This document shows, one piece after another, positions 9,298-17,564 of a stretch of DNA of 64,000 bases. Position numbers and translations under genes: made by a program. The notes beneath the pieces were generated by a model, which saw only the letters and a list, made by a program, of their open reading frames with translations, had not been told where the DNA came from and did not search any database. Each line of letters starts with the position of its first letter. Positions within the stretch are counted from its first letter, which is position 1. This DNA comes from Hyphomicrobiales bacterium (GTDB taxonomy: Bacteria; Pseudomonadota; Alphaproteobacteria; Rhizobiales; Rhizobiaceae), in contig UEGQ01000004.1 in the NCBI GenBank assembly GCA_900466005.1, positions 124,001-188,000 on the forward strand, given 5' to 3'.

Positions 9298-10305
9298 ATG
9301 GAGCGTAGGCCGACAATCGTGGATGTGGCGCGCGTCGCGGGCGTGTCGAAGTCGACCGTCAGCCTCGTGCTGCAGAACAGCCCGCTGGTCAAGGAGGAAA
9401 CGCGCCGTACGGTGCGCGAGGCCATGGACCGGATCGGCTATGTCTACAATCGCGCCGCCGCCAACCTGCGCACCTCGAATGTCGGCCTGATCGGCCTTGT
9501 CATCAACGATCTTCGCAATCCGTTCTTCACCGAGTTCGCGACCTCGCTGCAGATGGCGCTGTCGGCCCGCGGCTATGCGACCGTGCTCGCCAATACCGAC
9601 GAAGATCCGCGCATCCAGGCGCAGGTGGTCGCGGCGATGATCGAGCACGGTGTCTCGGCCCTCGTCGTATCGCCGGCCTACGACGACGACGCCTCGACGT
9701 TCGAGGCGATCGCGAGGGCTGGCATTCCGACCATGCAGGTCCTGCGCAAGGTCAATCCGCGGGTCGATCTCTTTCCGTTTGCCGCACCGGACTACAGGAA
9801 CGGGAGCCTGCTTGCGACGCGGCACCTGCTCGGCTTCTCGCCGCGTCGGATCGCCTTCGTCGGCGGCCTGTCGGACCGGGCGGTCACGCAGGAGCGCATG
9901 GCCGGCTATCTTCGGGCGCTGGACGAGGCCGGCATGGAACCGTTTGTCGTCTCGGGACGCGCCAGCCGGACCTTCGGGCGCGAGGCCGCCGGCACGCTGA
10001 CGCGCGATCACCCGGACGTGGACGCGGCGATCTGCTTCAACGACCTCGTCGCGCTTGGCATGCTCTCGGGCTTCGCCCAGATCGGCAGGATCGTCGGCAG
10101 CGCATTTCGGATCGTCGGCTTCGACGATATCGAGGAATGCAGCCAGGTCTACCCGACGTTGTCGACCGTCCGGTGCGGGATCGCCGACTTCGGCCGGCAG
10201 ATCGCCGAAACGGTCCTCGCATGGCTGGAGGAGAACCGTCCCCCTCAGCCGGAGCGGTTGACCCCCGTCGAGCTCGTGATCCGCGAAACCAGCGGAACGG
10301 AATGA
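9298..10305 (+). CDS. LacI-family transcriptional regulator
   Basis: This is a 335-residue LacI-type repressor. The helix-turn-helix is at the extreme N-terminus (TIVDVARVAGVSKSTVSLVL), followed by the hinge helix region YVYNRAAANLRT and a periplasmic-binding-protein-like ligand domain. It starts 6 bases after the DUF993 stop and is thus the last gene of the operon, so it probably controls its own operon. The operon promoter and operator lie outside the window to the left. The gene is convergent with the SRPBCC gene, whose stop lies 8 bases away. Confidence 0.93.
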   Translation: MERRPTIVDVARVAGVSKSTVSLVLQNSPLVKEETRRTVREAMDRIGYVYNRAAANLRTSNVGLIGLVINDLRNPFFTEFATSLQMALSARGYATVLANTDEDPRIQAQVVAAMIEHGVSALVVSPAYDDDASTFEAIARAGIPTMQVLRKVNPRVDLFPFAAPDYRNGSLLATRHLLGFSPRRIAFVGGLSDRAVTQERMAGYLRALDEAGMEPFVVSGRASRTFGREAAGTLTRDHPDVDAAICFNDLVALGMLSGFAQIGRIVGSAFRIVGFDDIEECSQVYPTLSTVRCGIADFGRQIAETVLAWLEENRPPQPERLTPVELVIRETSGTE

Positions 10306-10313
10306 GGTTCAGT

Positions 10314-10757
10314 CTACTGGTTGATTTCGGGCTCGACGAGCTTGGCCAGCTTGCGCAGGGATTCCTGCCAACCGAGGTAGCAGGCTTCTGTCGGGATCAG
10401 ATCCGGAATGCCCTGTTGCTCGATATGCATCTCCGTTCCGACCGAGACGCTCCTGAAGATGACCGTGGTGGTCATCTCGCCCGGGAGGTTGGCATCATCG
10501 AAGCTGTCCGTATAGACGAGGCGTTCCCCGGGCACGACTTCCTTGTAGGAGCCGCCGAAGGCGTGACTGCCGCCGGTCGTGAAATTGCGGAAGGACATCC
10601 GGTGCCTGCCGCCTTCCCTCGCGTCGAGTTCATGTACGGTGCAGGTGAACCCGTTTGGCGGGAGCCAGCTTGCAACGGCGTCAGGTTCGACGAAGGCCCT
10701 GAAGACCTTCTTTGGCGACGCGGTGAGGACGCGGTGCAGTTTGACGGTACCAGGCAT
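10314..10757 (-). CDS. SRPBCC/AHSA1 domain protein
   Basis: This is a 147-residue START-like (SRPBCC) protein of the activator-of-Hsp90-ATPase-like group, with the usual opening KLHRVLTASPKKVFRAFVEPDAVASWLPP and a FGGSYKEVVPGERLVYTDSF central sheet. Such proteins bind hydrophobic ligands in a helix-grip cavity; the ligand here is unknown. The start ATG is preceded by AAAGGAGACAATC, a good ribosome binding site. It is the last gene of a leftward group that includes the RibD-like, DoxX and PfpI genes, a set often seen together in proteobacterial stress or toluate-type accessory operons. Confidence 0.88.
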   Translation of the reverse strand: MPGTVKLHRVLTASPKKVFRAFVEPDAVASWLPPNGFTCTVHELDAREGGRHRMSFRNFTTGGSHAFGGSYKEVVPGERLVYTDSFDDANLPGEMTTTVIFRSVSVGTEMHIEQQGIPDLIPTEACYLGWQESLRKLAKLVEPEINQ

Positions 10758-10839
10758 GATTGTCTCCTTTCTTGTCGAACGGGCTGAGGCGGGTCAGCTC
10801 CGCAAGCGCGGTGATTGGCGAGCTGGCCCGTTTCGCGCC

Positions 10840-11430
10840 TCAGGCTCGCAGCGGGCCGACCGGGCGATAGGTGTTGATGAGCACGCCCGAGGATGCAGGT
10901 TTCGAACTGACGAGAGCAAGCGCGCGTGGGTTCACCCCGTCGGGGACGATGCGCTTGCCGTGGCCGAGCAGGATGGGGAACACGAACAACAGGACCTCGT
11001 CGACCAGGTCGTTTTCCAGCAACACGGACGGCAGGGTCGAACTTCCCCAAAGGATCAGGTCGGGACCATCCTTCGACTTGGCCCGCCGAACACCTTCCGA
11101 GATATCCGCTCCGAGATCCTCGACCGGTCCCCAAGTGAGGCTGTCCGGCCGGTGGGTCGCGACGTACTTGGTTGCCGCATTGAGGCCGTCTGCTAATGGC
11201 CCTGTCTGCTTCGGCCAGAACGGAGCCCAGATGTCATAGGTCCGGCGTCCGAGAAGCAGATCGAAGGGCCGCCCGTGGAGGGCGGAAATGGTTTCCCTGA
11301 CTTCGGGAGAGGAATACCGCATCGCCCATCCGCCATGCTTGAAATCGCCGTCCCGGTCTTCCTCGGGTCCACCGGGAGCCTGAACGACCCCGTCGATCGA
11401 TATCTGCTCGAGGATTCTCAGCTGTCTCAT
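10840..11430 (-). CDS. Dihydrofolate reductase/RibD C-terminal domain protein
   Basis: This 196-residue protein belongs to the DHFR-like RibD C-terminal family (YyaP/YwjB type), seen in LEQISIDGVVQAPGG, GGWAMRYSSPEV, FDLLLGRRTYDIWAPFW and DLILWGSSTLPSVLLENDLVDEVLLFVFPILLGHGKRI. It likely binds NADPH but its substrate is unknown. The start ATG at 11430 follows CTCGGAGAGAAGTC; the frame stays open further upstream, but that part lacks homology and overlaps the DoxX gene. Grouped with SRPBCC and DoxX genes in one leftward unit. Confidence 0.88.
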   Translation of the reverse strand: MRQLRILEQISIDGVVQAPGGPEEDRDGDFKHGGWAMRYSSPEVRETISALHGRPFDLLLGRRTYDIWAPFWPKQTGPLADGLNAATKYVATHRPDSLTWGPVEDLGADISEGVRRAKSKDGPDLILWGSSTLPSVLLENDLVDEVLLFVFPILLGHGKRIVPDGVNPRALALVSSKPASSGVLINTYRPVGPLRA

Positions 11431-11494
11431 GACTTCTCTCCGAGTTCTTTCGCCGCGGTAGCGGGCGAATGTTCGCTGGCGCGGCGATCGTCGA

Positions 11495-11917
11495 TCAGGA
11501 GTGCCGGAGGCGGAAACGCTTGCCGTCCAGACGCCAGCCCAGAACGAGCCTTTCTCCCGGTCCGTGAACGGCGGCAACCAGCAGGCCGGCGATGAACGTG
11601 AAGTGGTTGACGAAGAAGCCGAACTCCATCGGATTGCCCTCCCAGCGCGAGGGGCCGTGAAAGGCGAAGGTCAGGAACAGTACGTAGGCGACCGCCAGCG
11701 CAGCAGCCTCGGAGTAGAAGGCGCCGGTGAAGAAGGCCAGCGCAAGGCCCAGTTCGAAGAATGCGGCCACCCACGCGAAGAAGAGCGGCAACGGAAAATT
11801 GATCGAGGCGATATAGCCTGCGGTTGCGCCCATGTCGGCGAACTTCATCAAGGTCGCAAGCAGGAATGCACCGCCGAAGATCAGGCGTGCGACGAGAATT
11901 GCGATTGTCTTTGTCAT
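11495..11917 (-). CDS. DoxX-family membrane protein
   Basis: This is a 140-residue inner-membrane protein with about four hydrophobic segments (residues 5-25, 45-65, 70-90, 105-122). RLIFGGAFLLATLMKFADM and ELGLALAFFTG match the DoxX family. DoxX proteins have been linked to thiosulfate:quinone oxidoreduction and to membrane oxidoreductase complexes, but most copies are uncharacterised. It lies 42 bases downstream of the PfpI-like gene and 64 bases upstream of the RibD-like gene on the same strand. Confidence 0.87.
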   Translation of the reverse strand: MTKTIAILVARLIFGGAFLLATLMKFADMGATAGYIASINFPLPLFFAWVAAFFELGLALAFFTGAFYSEAAALAVAYVLFLTFAFHGPSRWEGNPMEFGFFVNHFTFIAGLLVAAVHGPGERLVLGWRLDGKRFRLRHS

Positions 11918-11959
11918 CTGATCCGGTCCATCTGTTGTTTGCAGGAATGGCTCGTAAAG

Positions 11960-13099
11960 TCATCGCGGTCTTGGATATTCGAGCTGCATCGCAACCACAT
12001 CGGCGGTGAGGTCGCCGTATCGTCTCGCGATCGCCTCGAGCGTCCGGTCCAGTACAGCGGCAGGTCGCTGGTCGGCGAAGGTCGTTACGCGACGCGCGTC
12101 TGCCCAATCCGTCGACATGCGATCCGGCACGATGCGAATGCCGCTGGACGTCGGCGTTGCGGAGGGCGAGGCGGCGAATGTCGCGACCGTAGACCGATAG
12201 GTCCGGGACCAGGCATCCGCCACGAGTGCAAGTGAAACCTCGTCCATCCCGGGTTCGAGTGGTATGCCGAGCTCCGCTCGGTTCCAGAAGGCCATGCGGT
12301 TGGTCAGCACCGTCGTCGCGAACGGACGCGTGATCTTGAAGGCGTCGCTCGCATGCCGCAGGTCCCATTGGTTAAGTCCGAGGTCCTGGGCCACCGCATC
12401 CGCTTTGCTCCTGCCGGCGATCGCCTCGATCAGCGTCAACGTCATCGGCATGGAGGCGCTGATGCCGGTCGTCGTGGTGACGTTGCCGTCGGTGACCACG
12501 CGACGGTTCGCCACGTATTCTGTCGTCGGGCTGTGTCTCAGCATCTCCTGCAGGTAATACCAGTGCGTCGTGGCGCGTTTGCCGTCGAGGAGCCCGGCGG
12601 CGGCGACCACTTTGGCGCCGGCGCAGACGCCGATGATCCTGGCGCCCTTCTCGGCCTGGCTCCGGATCCAGGTGAGAACCGCGGGGTCGTCGTCGCGGCT
12701 CATCGCGGGCACGATGACGTAGTCGGCGCCATCAGGATGGGCAACATCGAATTCCGCAATGGTTGCATCCGGCTCGACCTTGAGTGCGGGGTAGAGCCGG
12801 ACCGGGCCGGGGGCCGTCGCCAGCAGGACGACATCGGCGACGTCGGCCCGCCGCAATATGCCCGTCGGCATCAGATAGTCGGTCGTTTCGGTGGCGTCGT
12901 TGATGCCGATCACCGCGACGAGTGGCCGCTCGCGCCCGGCCGGCTTCAGAGACGCAATCACGGCGTCGGTTTCCGCTTGCGGCACCGGAGGAGCATTCGC
13001 TGCCGTCGCGGAGGGCAGGCTGAACAACCATCCGCCGAAACCCGCCGAGGCGAGGGCGATGAGAACCATACCGCTCCAAAACAAGATGGCTCTAGACAT
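11960..13099 (-). CDS. Membrane-anchored DJ-1/PfpI-family protein
   Basis: This is a 379-residue protein with an N-terminal hydrophobic segment (residues 7-30, signal anchor or signal peptide) and a DJ-1/PfpI (class I glutamine amidotransferase-like) domain at about residues 55-230. The nucleophile elbow is visible as IIGVCAGAKVVAAAGLLDGKRATTHW, with the reactive Cys in VCAG. The C-terminal 150 residues are less typical. PfpI folds in this arrangement are usually the ligand-sensing half of GlxA regulators; here it stands alone with an export signal. It is divergent from a GlxA regulator that has the same domain, and the two share a 128-base promoter region carrying a perfect inverted repeat. 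Confidence 0.85.
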   Translation of the reverse strand: MSRAILFWSGMVLIALASAGFGGWLFSLPSATAANAPPVPQAETDAVIASLKPAGRERPLVAVIGINDATETTDYLMPTGILRRADVADVVLLATAPGPVRLYPALKVEPDATIAEFDVAHPDGADYVIVPAMSRDDDPAVLTWIRSQAEKGARIIGVCAGAKVVAAAGLLDGKRATTHWYYLQEMLRHSPTTEYVANRRVVTDGNVTTTTGISASMPMTLTLIEAIAGRSKADAVAQDLGLNQWDLRHASDAFKITRPFATTVLTNRMAFWNRAELGIPLEPGMDEVSLALVADAWSRTYRSTVATFAASPSATPTSSGIRIVPDRMSTDWADARRVTTFADQRPAAVLDRTLEAIARRYGDLTADVVAMQLEYPRPR

Positions 13100-13192
13100 G
13101 ACGGGCTTGCTCCTACGGCAGAATGCGCCGCCTCAACGCTGCCGGCAAGTGCAGCGCTTCACTGACCCGGCAACCATAGCAAGGCATGGTCA

Positions 13193-13227
13193 TGGCAGAA
13201 ATGACAAATGCATGGTAATTTCTGCCA
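13193..13227. promoter_or_regulatory. Inverted-repeat operator in pfpI/glxA divergent promoter
   Basis: Arms TGGCAGAAAT (13193-13202) and ATTTCTGCCA (13218-13227) form a perfect 10-bp inverted repeat with a 15-base spacer. The right arm ends directly at the ATG of the GlxA-type regulator, so binding there would also block that gene. The 13-mer ATTTCTGCCAATG recurs at 15585-15597 before the FAD monooxygenase gene, which supports a shared regulator, most simply the GlxA protein itself. Regulator identity is inferred. Confidence 0.65.
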
Positions 13228-14199
13228 ATGCATCATGTGGCTTTCATCGTATACCCAGGCTTCGAACTGCTCGACGTTTCCGGACCGGCTTCGGCCTTGA
13301 ATGGCGCCAATCGCGCGCTGGGGCAGCAGGGCAGGCCGGTCTTCTACAAGGTCGTGCCGGTCTCGGCGGTGGGCGGTCCGGTCGAAAGCAGCAGCGGCAT
13401 CGCCATGGAAACCGCCGCGATCGGGAGCCTTCAGCCGGGGGAAATCCAGACGGTTCTCATCGCGGGTGCGGAGCGCGATCCCCTTCTCAAGGCCATGAAA
13501 GATCCCGTTCTGAGGGCGGCGATTCCAGATCTCGTCGCAAAGACAGAACGCTTCGGTTCGGTTTGTACCGGAGGCTTTGTGCTTGCCGCACTCGGGCTTC
13601 TCGACGGCCGCCGGGTCGCGACCCATTGGGACTCCTGCAAGCCGTTCGCCGAAGTCTTTCCGAAGGTGATCGTCGATGCGGACGCACTCTATGTCGTCGA
13701 TGGCCGCCTCTGGACGTCGGCCGGGGTGACCACCGGAATCGACATGGCGCTGGCGATGATCGCGCATGACCTCGATGCAACCATTGCCGGGGAGGTGGCG
13801 AAACGGCTGGTCCTTTATGCCCGCCGTCCCGGTCACCAGTCCCAGTTCAGTCCGGTGCTGCAGGCGCAGGTGAAGGGTGACAGCCCTTTCGCCGACCTGA
13901 TCGGGTGGATTCAGGCAAATCTCGCCGATCCGCTGGATGTTCCGTCGCTTGCCGCCCGCGCCGGCCTCACGGAGCGCACCTTCCATCGCAAGTTCGCCGC
14001 CGCGACCGGCGAAACGCCCGCCCGCTTCGTCGAGACCGCCAGGCTTGATGCTGCGCGCATGCTTCTGTCCCGCGGTCTTTCCCTGAAATCCGTGGCGGCG
14101 CAGGTCGGTCTCTTCCCACCCGCGCGATTGACGGAGGCTTTCGAGCGACGTTTCGGGATCGCGCCAAGGCTTTTCCGCGACATGCACGAGGAGCTTTAG
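13228..14199 (+). CDS. GlxA-family transcriptional regulator (PfpI + AraC HTH)
   Basis: This is a 323-residue regulator with an N-terminal DJ-1/PfpI sensor domain (residues 1-180; elbow FGSVCTGGFVLAALGLLDGRRVATHWDSC) and a C-terminal AraC-type double helix-turn-helix (about residues 215-320; LADPLDVPSLAARAGLTERTFHRKF and LSLKSVAAQVGLFPPARLTEAFERRFG). Members control small catabolic or stress operons in response to amine or aldehyde-like ligands. No Shine-Dalgarno sequence is seen before the ATG, and the ATG abuts the operator arm, so the message may be leaderless. It is divergent from the pfpI/doxX unit. Confidence 0.9.
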   Translation: MHHVAFIVYPGFELLDVSGPASALNGANRALGQQGRPVFYKVVPVSAVGGPVESSSGIAMETAAIGSLQPGEIQTVLIAGAERDPLLKAMKDPVLRAAIPDLVAKTERFGSVCTGGFVLAALGLLDGRRVATHWDSCKPFAEVFPKVIVDADALYVVDGRLWTSAGVTTGIDMALAMIAHDLDATIAGEVAKRLVLYARRPGHQSQFSPVLQAQVKGDSPFADLIGWIQANLADPLDVPSLAARAGLTERTFHRKFAAATGETPARFVETARLDAARMLLSRGLSLKSVAAQVGLFPPARLTEAFERRFGIAPRLFRDMHEEL

Positions 14200-14246
14200 G
14201 CCGCCGCCTGCGATCCATCGTGACGGCTCACGAGAACTGCGGCCGC

Positions 14247-15506
14247 TTACTGGTTCCCGGACCGGTCGTCTCCTCGCCCGGGGTTGGCGAAGCCCGCAAG
14301 ACTTGCATATCCGCGAACGACGGCCTTCCGCTCGTCGTGTGAAGCGATGTCCTCGACATTGTCGAACCCATCGGGAGCGCGTGCCTCGACCATGTCGATG
14401 ACGCCTTCCGGGCCGCCCCGGCGGTTGGCGATGACGATCTCGGATGTCTTCGGCCGGCGTTCCGCATCATAGGCCGCGAGGGCCTCCTCTACCGATGACG
14501 CCGAGGACAGGTGATCGGAGAGGCAGCGCGCGTCGAGGATCGCCTGGCTCGCGCCGTTCGAGCCGACCGGATACATCGGATGAGCGGCGTCACCCAGCAG
14601 CGTAACGCGCCCGAACGACCATCGCGGCAGCGGTTCGCGGTCGCAGTTTGGATATTCGTAGAAGTCGCCGGTTGCCCGGATGATGGCGGCCGGATCGACG
14701 AAATCCAGATGAAAGCGGTCGCGAACAAACGGAAGCACGTCGGCGAGAACACCCGGGCGGCTCCAGTCTTCGACCCTCGGCGGCGAGGCGCTGCTCTCGC
14801 CGGTCTTGGCCATCACCGCCCAGTTGGTCAGGCGCATGTCATCCCGACCCGGAGCCGTTGCGATCGGATAGAAGACAAACTTGGCGAAGTTGCCGCCGGC
14901 GATCGCCATGGTGCGGCCGTCGCGCCATGCCGGCCAAAAGGTGCAGCCGCGCCAGAGCATGATACCGCTCCAGATCGGGGGCCCCTCTTGCGGGTAGAGC
15001 CGGGACCGCACGGCCGAATGGAGCCCGTCGGCCCCCACCAGTACCTCCCCCGAAGCGGAAGAACGGAAGCCGTCGCGGTCGCAGAACTCGACGGCCACGC
15101 CGCCGCCTGTCTGCTTGAAACCGGTTACCCGGCAGCCGGTCCGGATCGCTTCTGCCCCGAGCCGCTCGACCGCGGCCTTGTGGATCAGGCCCAGAAGCTT
15201 TCCACGATGGATGCTGATCTGGGGATAGTCGTAGCCGGCATCGGTCCCGCGCAGTTCACGCCATACGACCTGGCCGAAACGGTTCGCGTAGAGCAGCTCA
15301 TGTGTGCGGATGCCCAGCGCGTCGAGGTCCGGCAGAAGCCCGAGGCCCGCCAGTTCCTCGACGGCATGCGGCAGCATGTTGATGCCGACCCCCAGTTCAC
15401 GGATAGTCTCCGCGCGCTCGAGCACTTCGACCTCGATGCCGGCCTTGTGGAGAAAAAGGGCGGTGGTCAGGCCGCCAATGCCGCCGCCCGCGATGACAAC
15501 CTTCAT
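14247..15506 (-). CDS. FAD-dependent monooxygenase (PhzS/salicylate hydroxylase-like)
   Basis: This is a 419-residue single-component flavin hydroxylase of the UbiH/PHBH group. The FAD motif GGGIGGLTTALFLHKAG is at residues 7-23, followed by VEVLERAE. The second nucleotide motif is GEVLVGADGLHSAVRSRL, and the ribityl-binding motif is VTLLGDAAHPMYPVGSNGASQAILDA. It probably hydroxylates a small aromatic compound using NAD(P)H and oxygen. An operator-like sequence identical in its 13-base core to the one in front of the GlxA gene lies 79-91 bases upstream of the start, so it is probably under the same regulator. Confidence 0.9.
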   Translation of the reverse strand: MKVVIAGGGIGGLTTALFLHKAGIEVEVLERAETIRELGVGINMLPHAVEELAGLGLLPDLDALGIRTHELLYANRFGQVVWRELRGTDAGYDYPQISIHRGKLLGLIHKAAVERLGAEAIRTGCRVTGFKQTGGGVAVEFCDRDGFRSSASGEVLVGADGLHSAVRSRLYPQEGPPIWSGIMLWRGCTFWPAWRDGRTMAIAGGNFAKFVFYPIATAPGRDDMRLTNWAVMAKTGESSASPPRVEDWSRPGVLADVLPFVRDRFHLDFVDPAAIIRATGDFYEYPNCDREPLPRWSFGRVTLLGDAAHPMYPVGSNGASQAILDARCLSDHLSSASSVEEALAAYDAERRPKTSEIVIANRRGGPEGVIDMVEARAPDGFDNVEDIASHDERKAVVRGYASLAGFANPGRGDDRSGNQ

Positions 15507-15562
15507 CGTTCAGCTCGCTGCTTCTGAGGAAACGGAGGCAGGTTATCGACGACGGTGCTGAC

Positions 15563-15597
15563 GGCAAATGACAGAAGGCACCGGATTTCTGCCAATG
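15563..15597. promoter_or_regulatory. Second copy of the GlxA-linked operator-like site
   Basis: This region has GGCA-AATGACA followed by the 13-mer ATTTCTGCCAATG (15585-15597), which repeats the arrangement at 13194-13230 (GGCA-GA-AATGACA, then the same 13-mer). The left arm is degenerate here. It lies between the leftward FAD monooxygenase gene and the rightward membrane-protein gene at 15689. Confidence 0.55.
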
Positions 15598-15688
15598 GCA
15601 TTCGCGCTTCGGCGCTTTCAGGAACTGAATCCGTGCCACAGGTGTTCGTGGAAGACACGATGACGCTCCTGGAAACCGGTCTGATGCG

Positions 15689-16174
15689 ATGTCTTCTGTT
15701 TTATCTGTGCTCGCGCTGCTCCTGATGGCTGTGAACATGGGCCTGGCCCTGGCCCATGCGCTCGAATTTCCCGGAAAGCTCAGGCTGGACGAGCAGACCT
15801 ATCGCGCTGTTCAGGCGGTCTACTATCCGGGATTTACGATCGGCGGCTTGATCGGTGAGCTCGGTGGCATGCTTGCTCTCGTCGTCCTTCTCGTCGTGAT
15901 GCCGGAAGGCACCGCGCGTTTCTGGTGGACGATGGCCGCGCTTGCTCTGCTGGCGGCGGGTCATGCCGTTTACTGGGTCGTTACCCACCCCGTGAACAAC
16001 GTCTGGCTGAAGGACACCAGGCTTGCTGTGCCGGGCCGGTTGTTCTTCGGGTTCTTCGCCGTTCCCGATGCGGACTGGCGGCGAATGCGCAGCATCTGGG
16101 AATGGTCGCATGTCGCCCGGGCCATTTTCTTCGCGCTCGGCGTCCTGTCGATGGCGCTGGCACTCTTGGGCTAG
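15689..16174 (+). CDS. Four-helix integral membrane protein, DUF1772-like
   Basis: This is a 161-residue protein with about four hydrophobic segments (residues 1-22, 52-72, 80-100, 138-160). Between them are an HALEFPGKLRLDEQTYRAVQAVYYPGF stretch and HPVNNVWL, which resemble DUF1772/anthrone-oxygenase-like membrane proteins. The His-Pro-x-Asn motif in the third loop is typical of that group. Function is not established. It is divergent from the FAD monooxygenase and could share its control region; both may act on one aromatic compound, but that is only suggested by position. Confidence 0.68.
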   Translation: MSSVLSVLALLLMAVNMGLALAHALEFPGKLRLDEQTYRAVQAVYYPGFTIGGLIGELGGMLALVVLLVVMPEGTARFWWTMAALALLAAGHAVYWVVTHPVNNVWLKDTRLAVPGRLFFGFFAVPDADWRRMRSIWEWSHVARAIFFALGVLSMALALLG

Positions 16175-16302
16175 AATTCCGACAGGCTGCCACTGTGATT
16201 TCTCTCCGAACGCAGGCCGGGAGCCCTTGTATGCATGCTTATTTTCATGGAGAAATTCAGACGCTTAACATGGAATCGAATAATCGGGTGGAGACTGACT
16301 GA

Positions 16303-17562
16303 ATGATCAACGATCCGGACCGCTTCCTGCGGCAGCTTTTCGACAGAGCGGTCGAGGTCGCAGACCCGATGCGTTCGCTCAAGGCCTTCCTGCCACCGAA
16401 ACCCGAAGGGCGTGTGATCGTCGTCGGCGCCGGCAAGGCGAGTGCACGGATGGCGGAGGCGGTCGAGGCGGCGTGGGGGGCCTGCGAGGGCCTGGTCATC
16501 ACCCGATACGGCTATGCCAGACCGTGCCGGGGGATCGAAATCGTCGAGGCCGCCCATCCGGTGCCGGACGAAGCGGGGCTCGTAGCAACCCGCCGCATGC
16601 TGGACTTGCTCGCGACGGCAAAGGAGGGCGATTTCGTCCTGGCGCTGATTTCCGGCGGGGCTTCCGCCCTTCTCGTACAGCCTGTCGAGAGTGTCTCGCT
16701 TGCTGACAAGCAAGCGGTGAATGCGGCGCTCCTTGCCTCTGGCGCGCCGATCGACCGGATGAATACTGTGCGCAAACACCTGAGTCAGGTAAAGGGCGGT
16801 CAGCTTGCCGCCGCCGCCTATCCGGCCCGGATGCTGGCGCTCATGATCTCCGATGTACCGGGTGACGATCCGGCCTTCATCGGCTCGGGCCCGACGGTCG
16901 GCGAACGCTCGACCCGGGAGGACGCGCTCGACGTTCTCCGGCAGTGGAAGATCGACGTTCCGGCCAGTGTGCGAGCCGCTCTTGGTCGTCCGAGCGGGGT
17001 CGTCCCACCGGGGGACCGGAGGCTCTCCAGGGTGGAGAACATCATCTATGCGGCGCCTCGGCAGTCGCTGAATGCGGCGGCGGCGCTCGCCGAACAGGCC
17101 GGCTGCGCCGTCCACATGCTGGGTGACAGCCTCGAAGGCGAGGCGCGCGAGGTGGCCGCCGCCCAGGCGGAGCAGGCTCTTGCCATAAAGGCGGGGATGA
17201 CGCCCGGCGATCCTCCGGCATTGTTGCTTTCCGGCGGCGAACTCACCGTGACGCGGCGGGGCAAGGGTGTCGGCGGCCCGAACGCCGAATTCTGTCTGGC
17301 GCTTGCGCTGGCGTTGAAGGGTGCGCAGAACATCCACGCGATCGCCTGCGACACCGACGGCGTCGACGGCGCGGCGGAGGTGGCGGGCGCGCTCATCGAT
17401 CCCGAGACGCTTGCGCGCGCACAGTCTCGCGGTCTCGATCCTGAAAAGGCGCTGGCAGCAAACGACGCTCACAGCTTCTTCGGGGCGATCGAGGGGCAGG
17501 TGGTGACCGGTCCGACGCTGACCAACGTCAATGATTTTCGTGCGATCCTGATTCAGGCCTGA
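16303..17562 (+). CDS. Glycerate 2-kinase / hydroxypyruvate reductase-type (MOFRL)
   Basis: This 419-residue protein belongs to the glycerate kinase type 2 (GckA/TtuD) family, which phosphorylates D-glycerate to 2-phosphoglycerate; older annotations call it hydroxypyruvate reductase. The N-terminal domain has VIVVGAGKASARMAEAVE and LALISGGASALLVQP, the middle has ISDVPGDDPAFIGSGPTV, and the C-terminal MOFRL domain has LLLSGGELTVTRRGKGVGGPNAEF and ACDTDGVDGAAEVAGALIDP. It would feed glycerate from serine, tartrate or glyoxylate routes into glycolysis. It stands alone and is convergent with the AraC gene, the two stops being 2 bases apart. Confidence 0.92.
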   Translation: MINDPDRFLRQLFDRAVEVADPMRSLKAFLPPKPEGRVIVVGAGKASARMAEAVEAAWGACEGLVITRYGYARPCRGIEIVEAAHPVPDEAGLVATRRMLDLLATAKEGDFVLALISGGASALLVQPVESVSLADKQAVNAALLASGAPIDRMNTVRKHLSQVKGGQLAAAAYPARMLALMISDVPGDDPAFIGSGPTVGERSTREDALDVLRQWKIDVPASVRAALGRPSGVVPPGDRRLSRVENIIYAAPRQSLNAAAALAEQAGCAVHMLGDSLEGEAREVAAAQAEQALAIKAGMTPGDPPALLLSGGELTVTRRGKGVGGPNAEFCLALALALKGAQNIHAIACDTDGVDGAAEVAGALIDPETLARAQSRGLDPEKALAANDAHSFFGAIEGQVVTGPTLTNVNDFRAILIQA

Positions 17563-17564
17563 TC

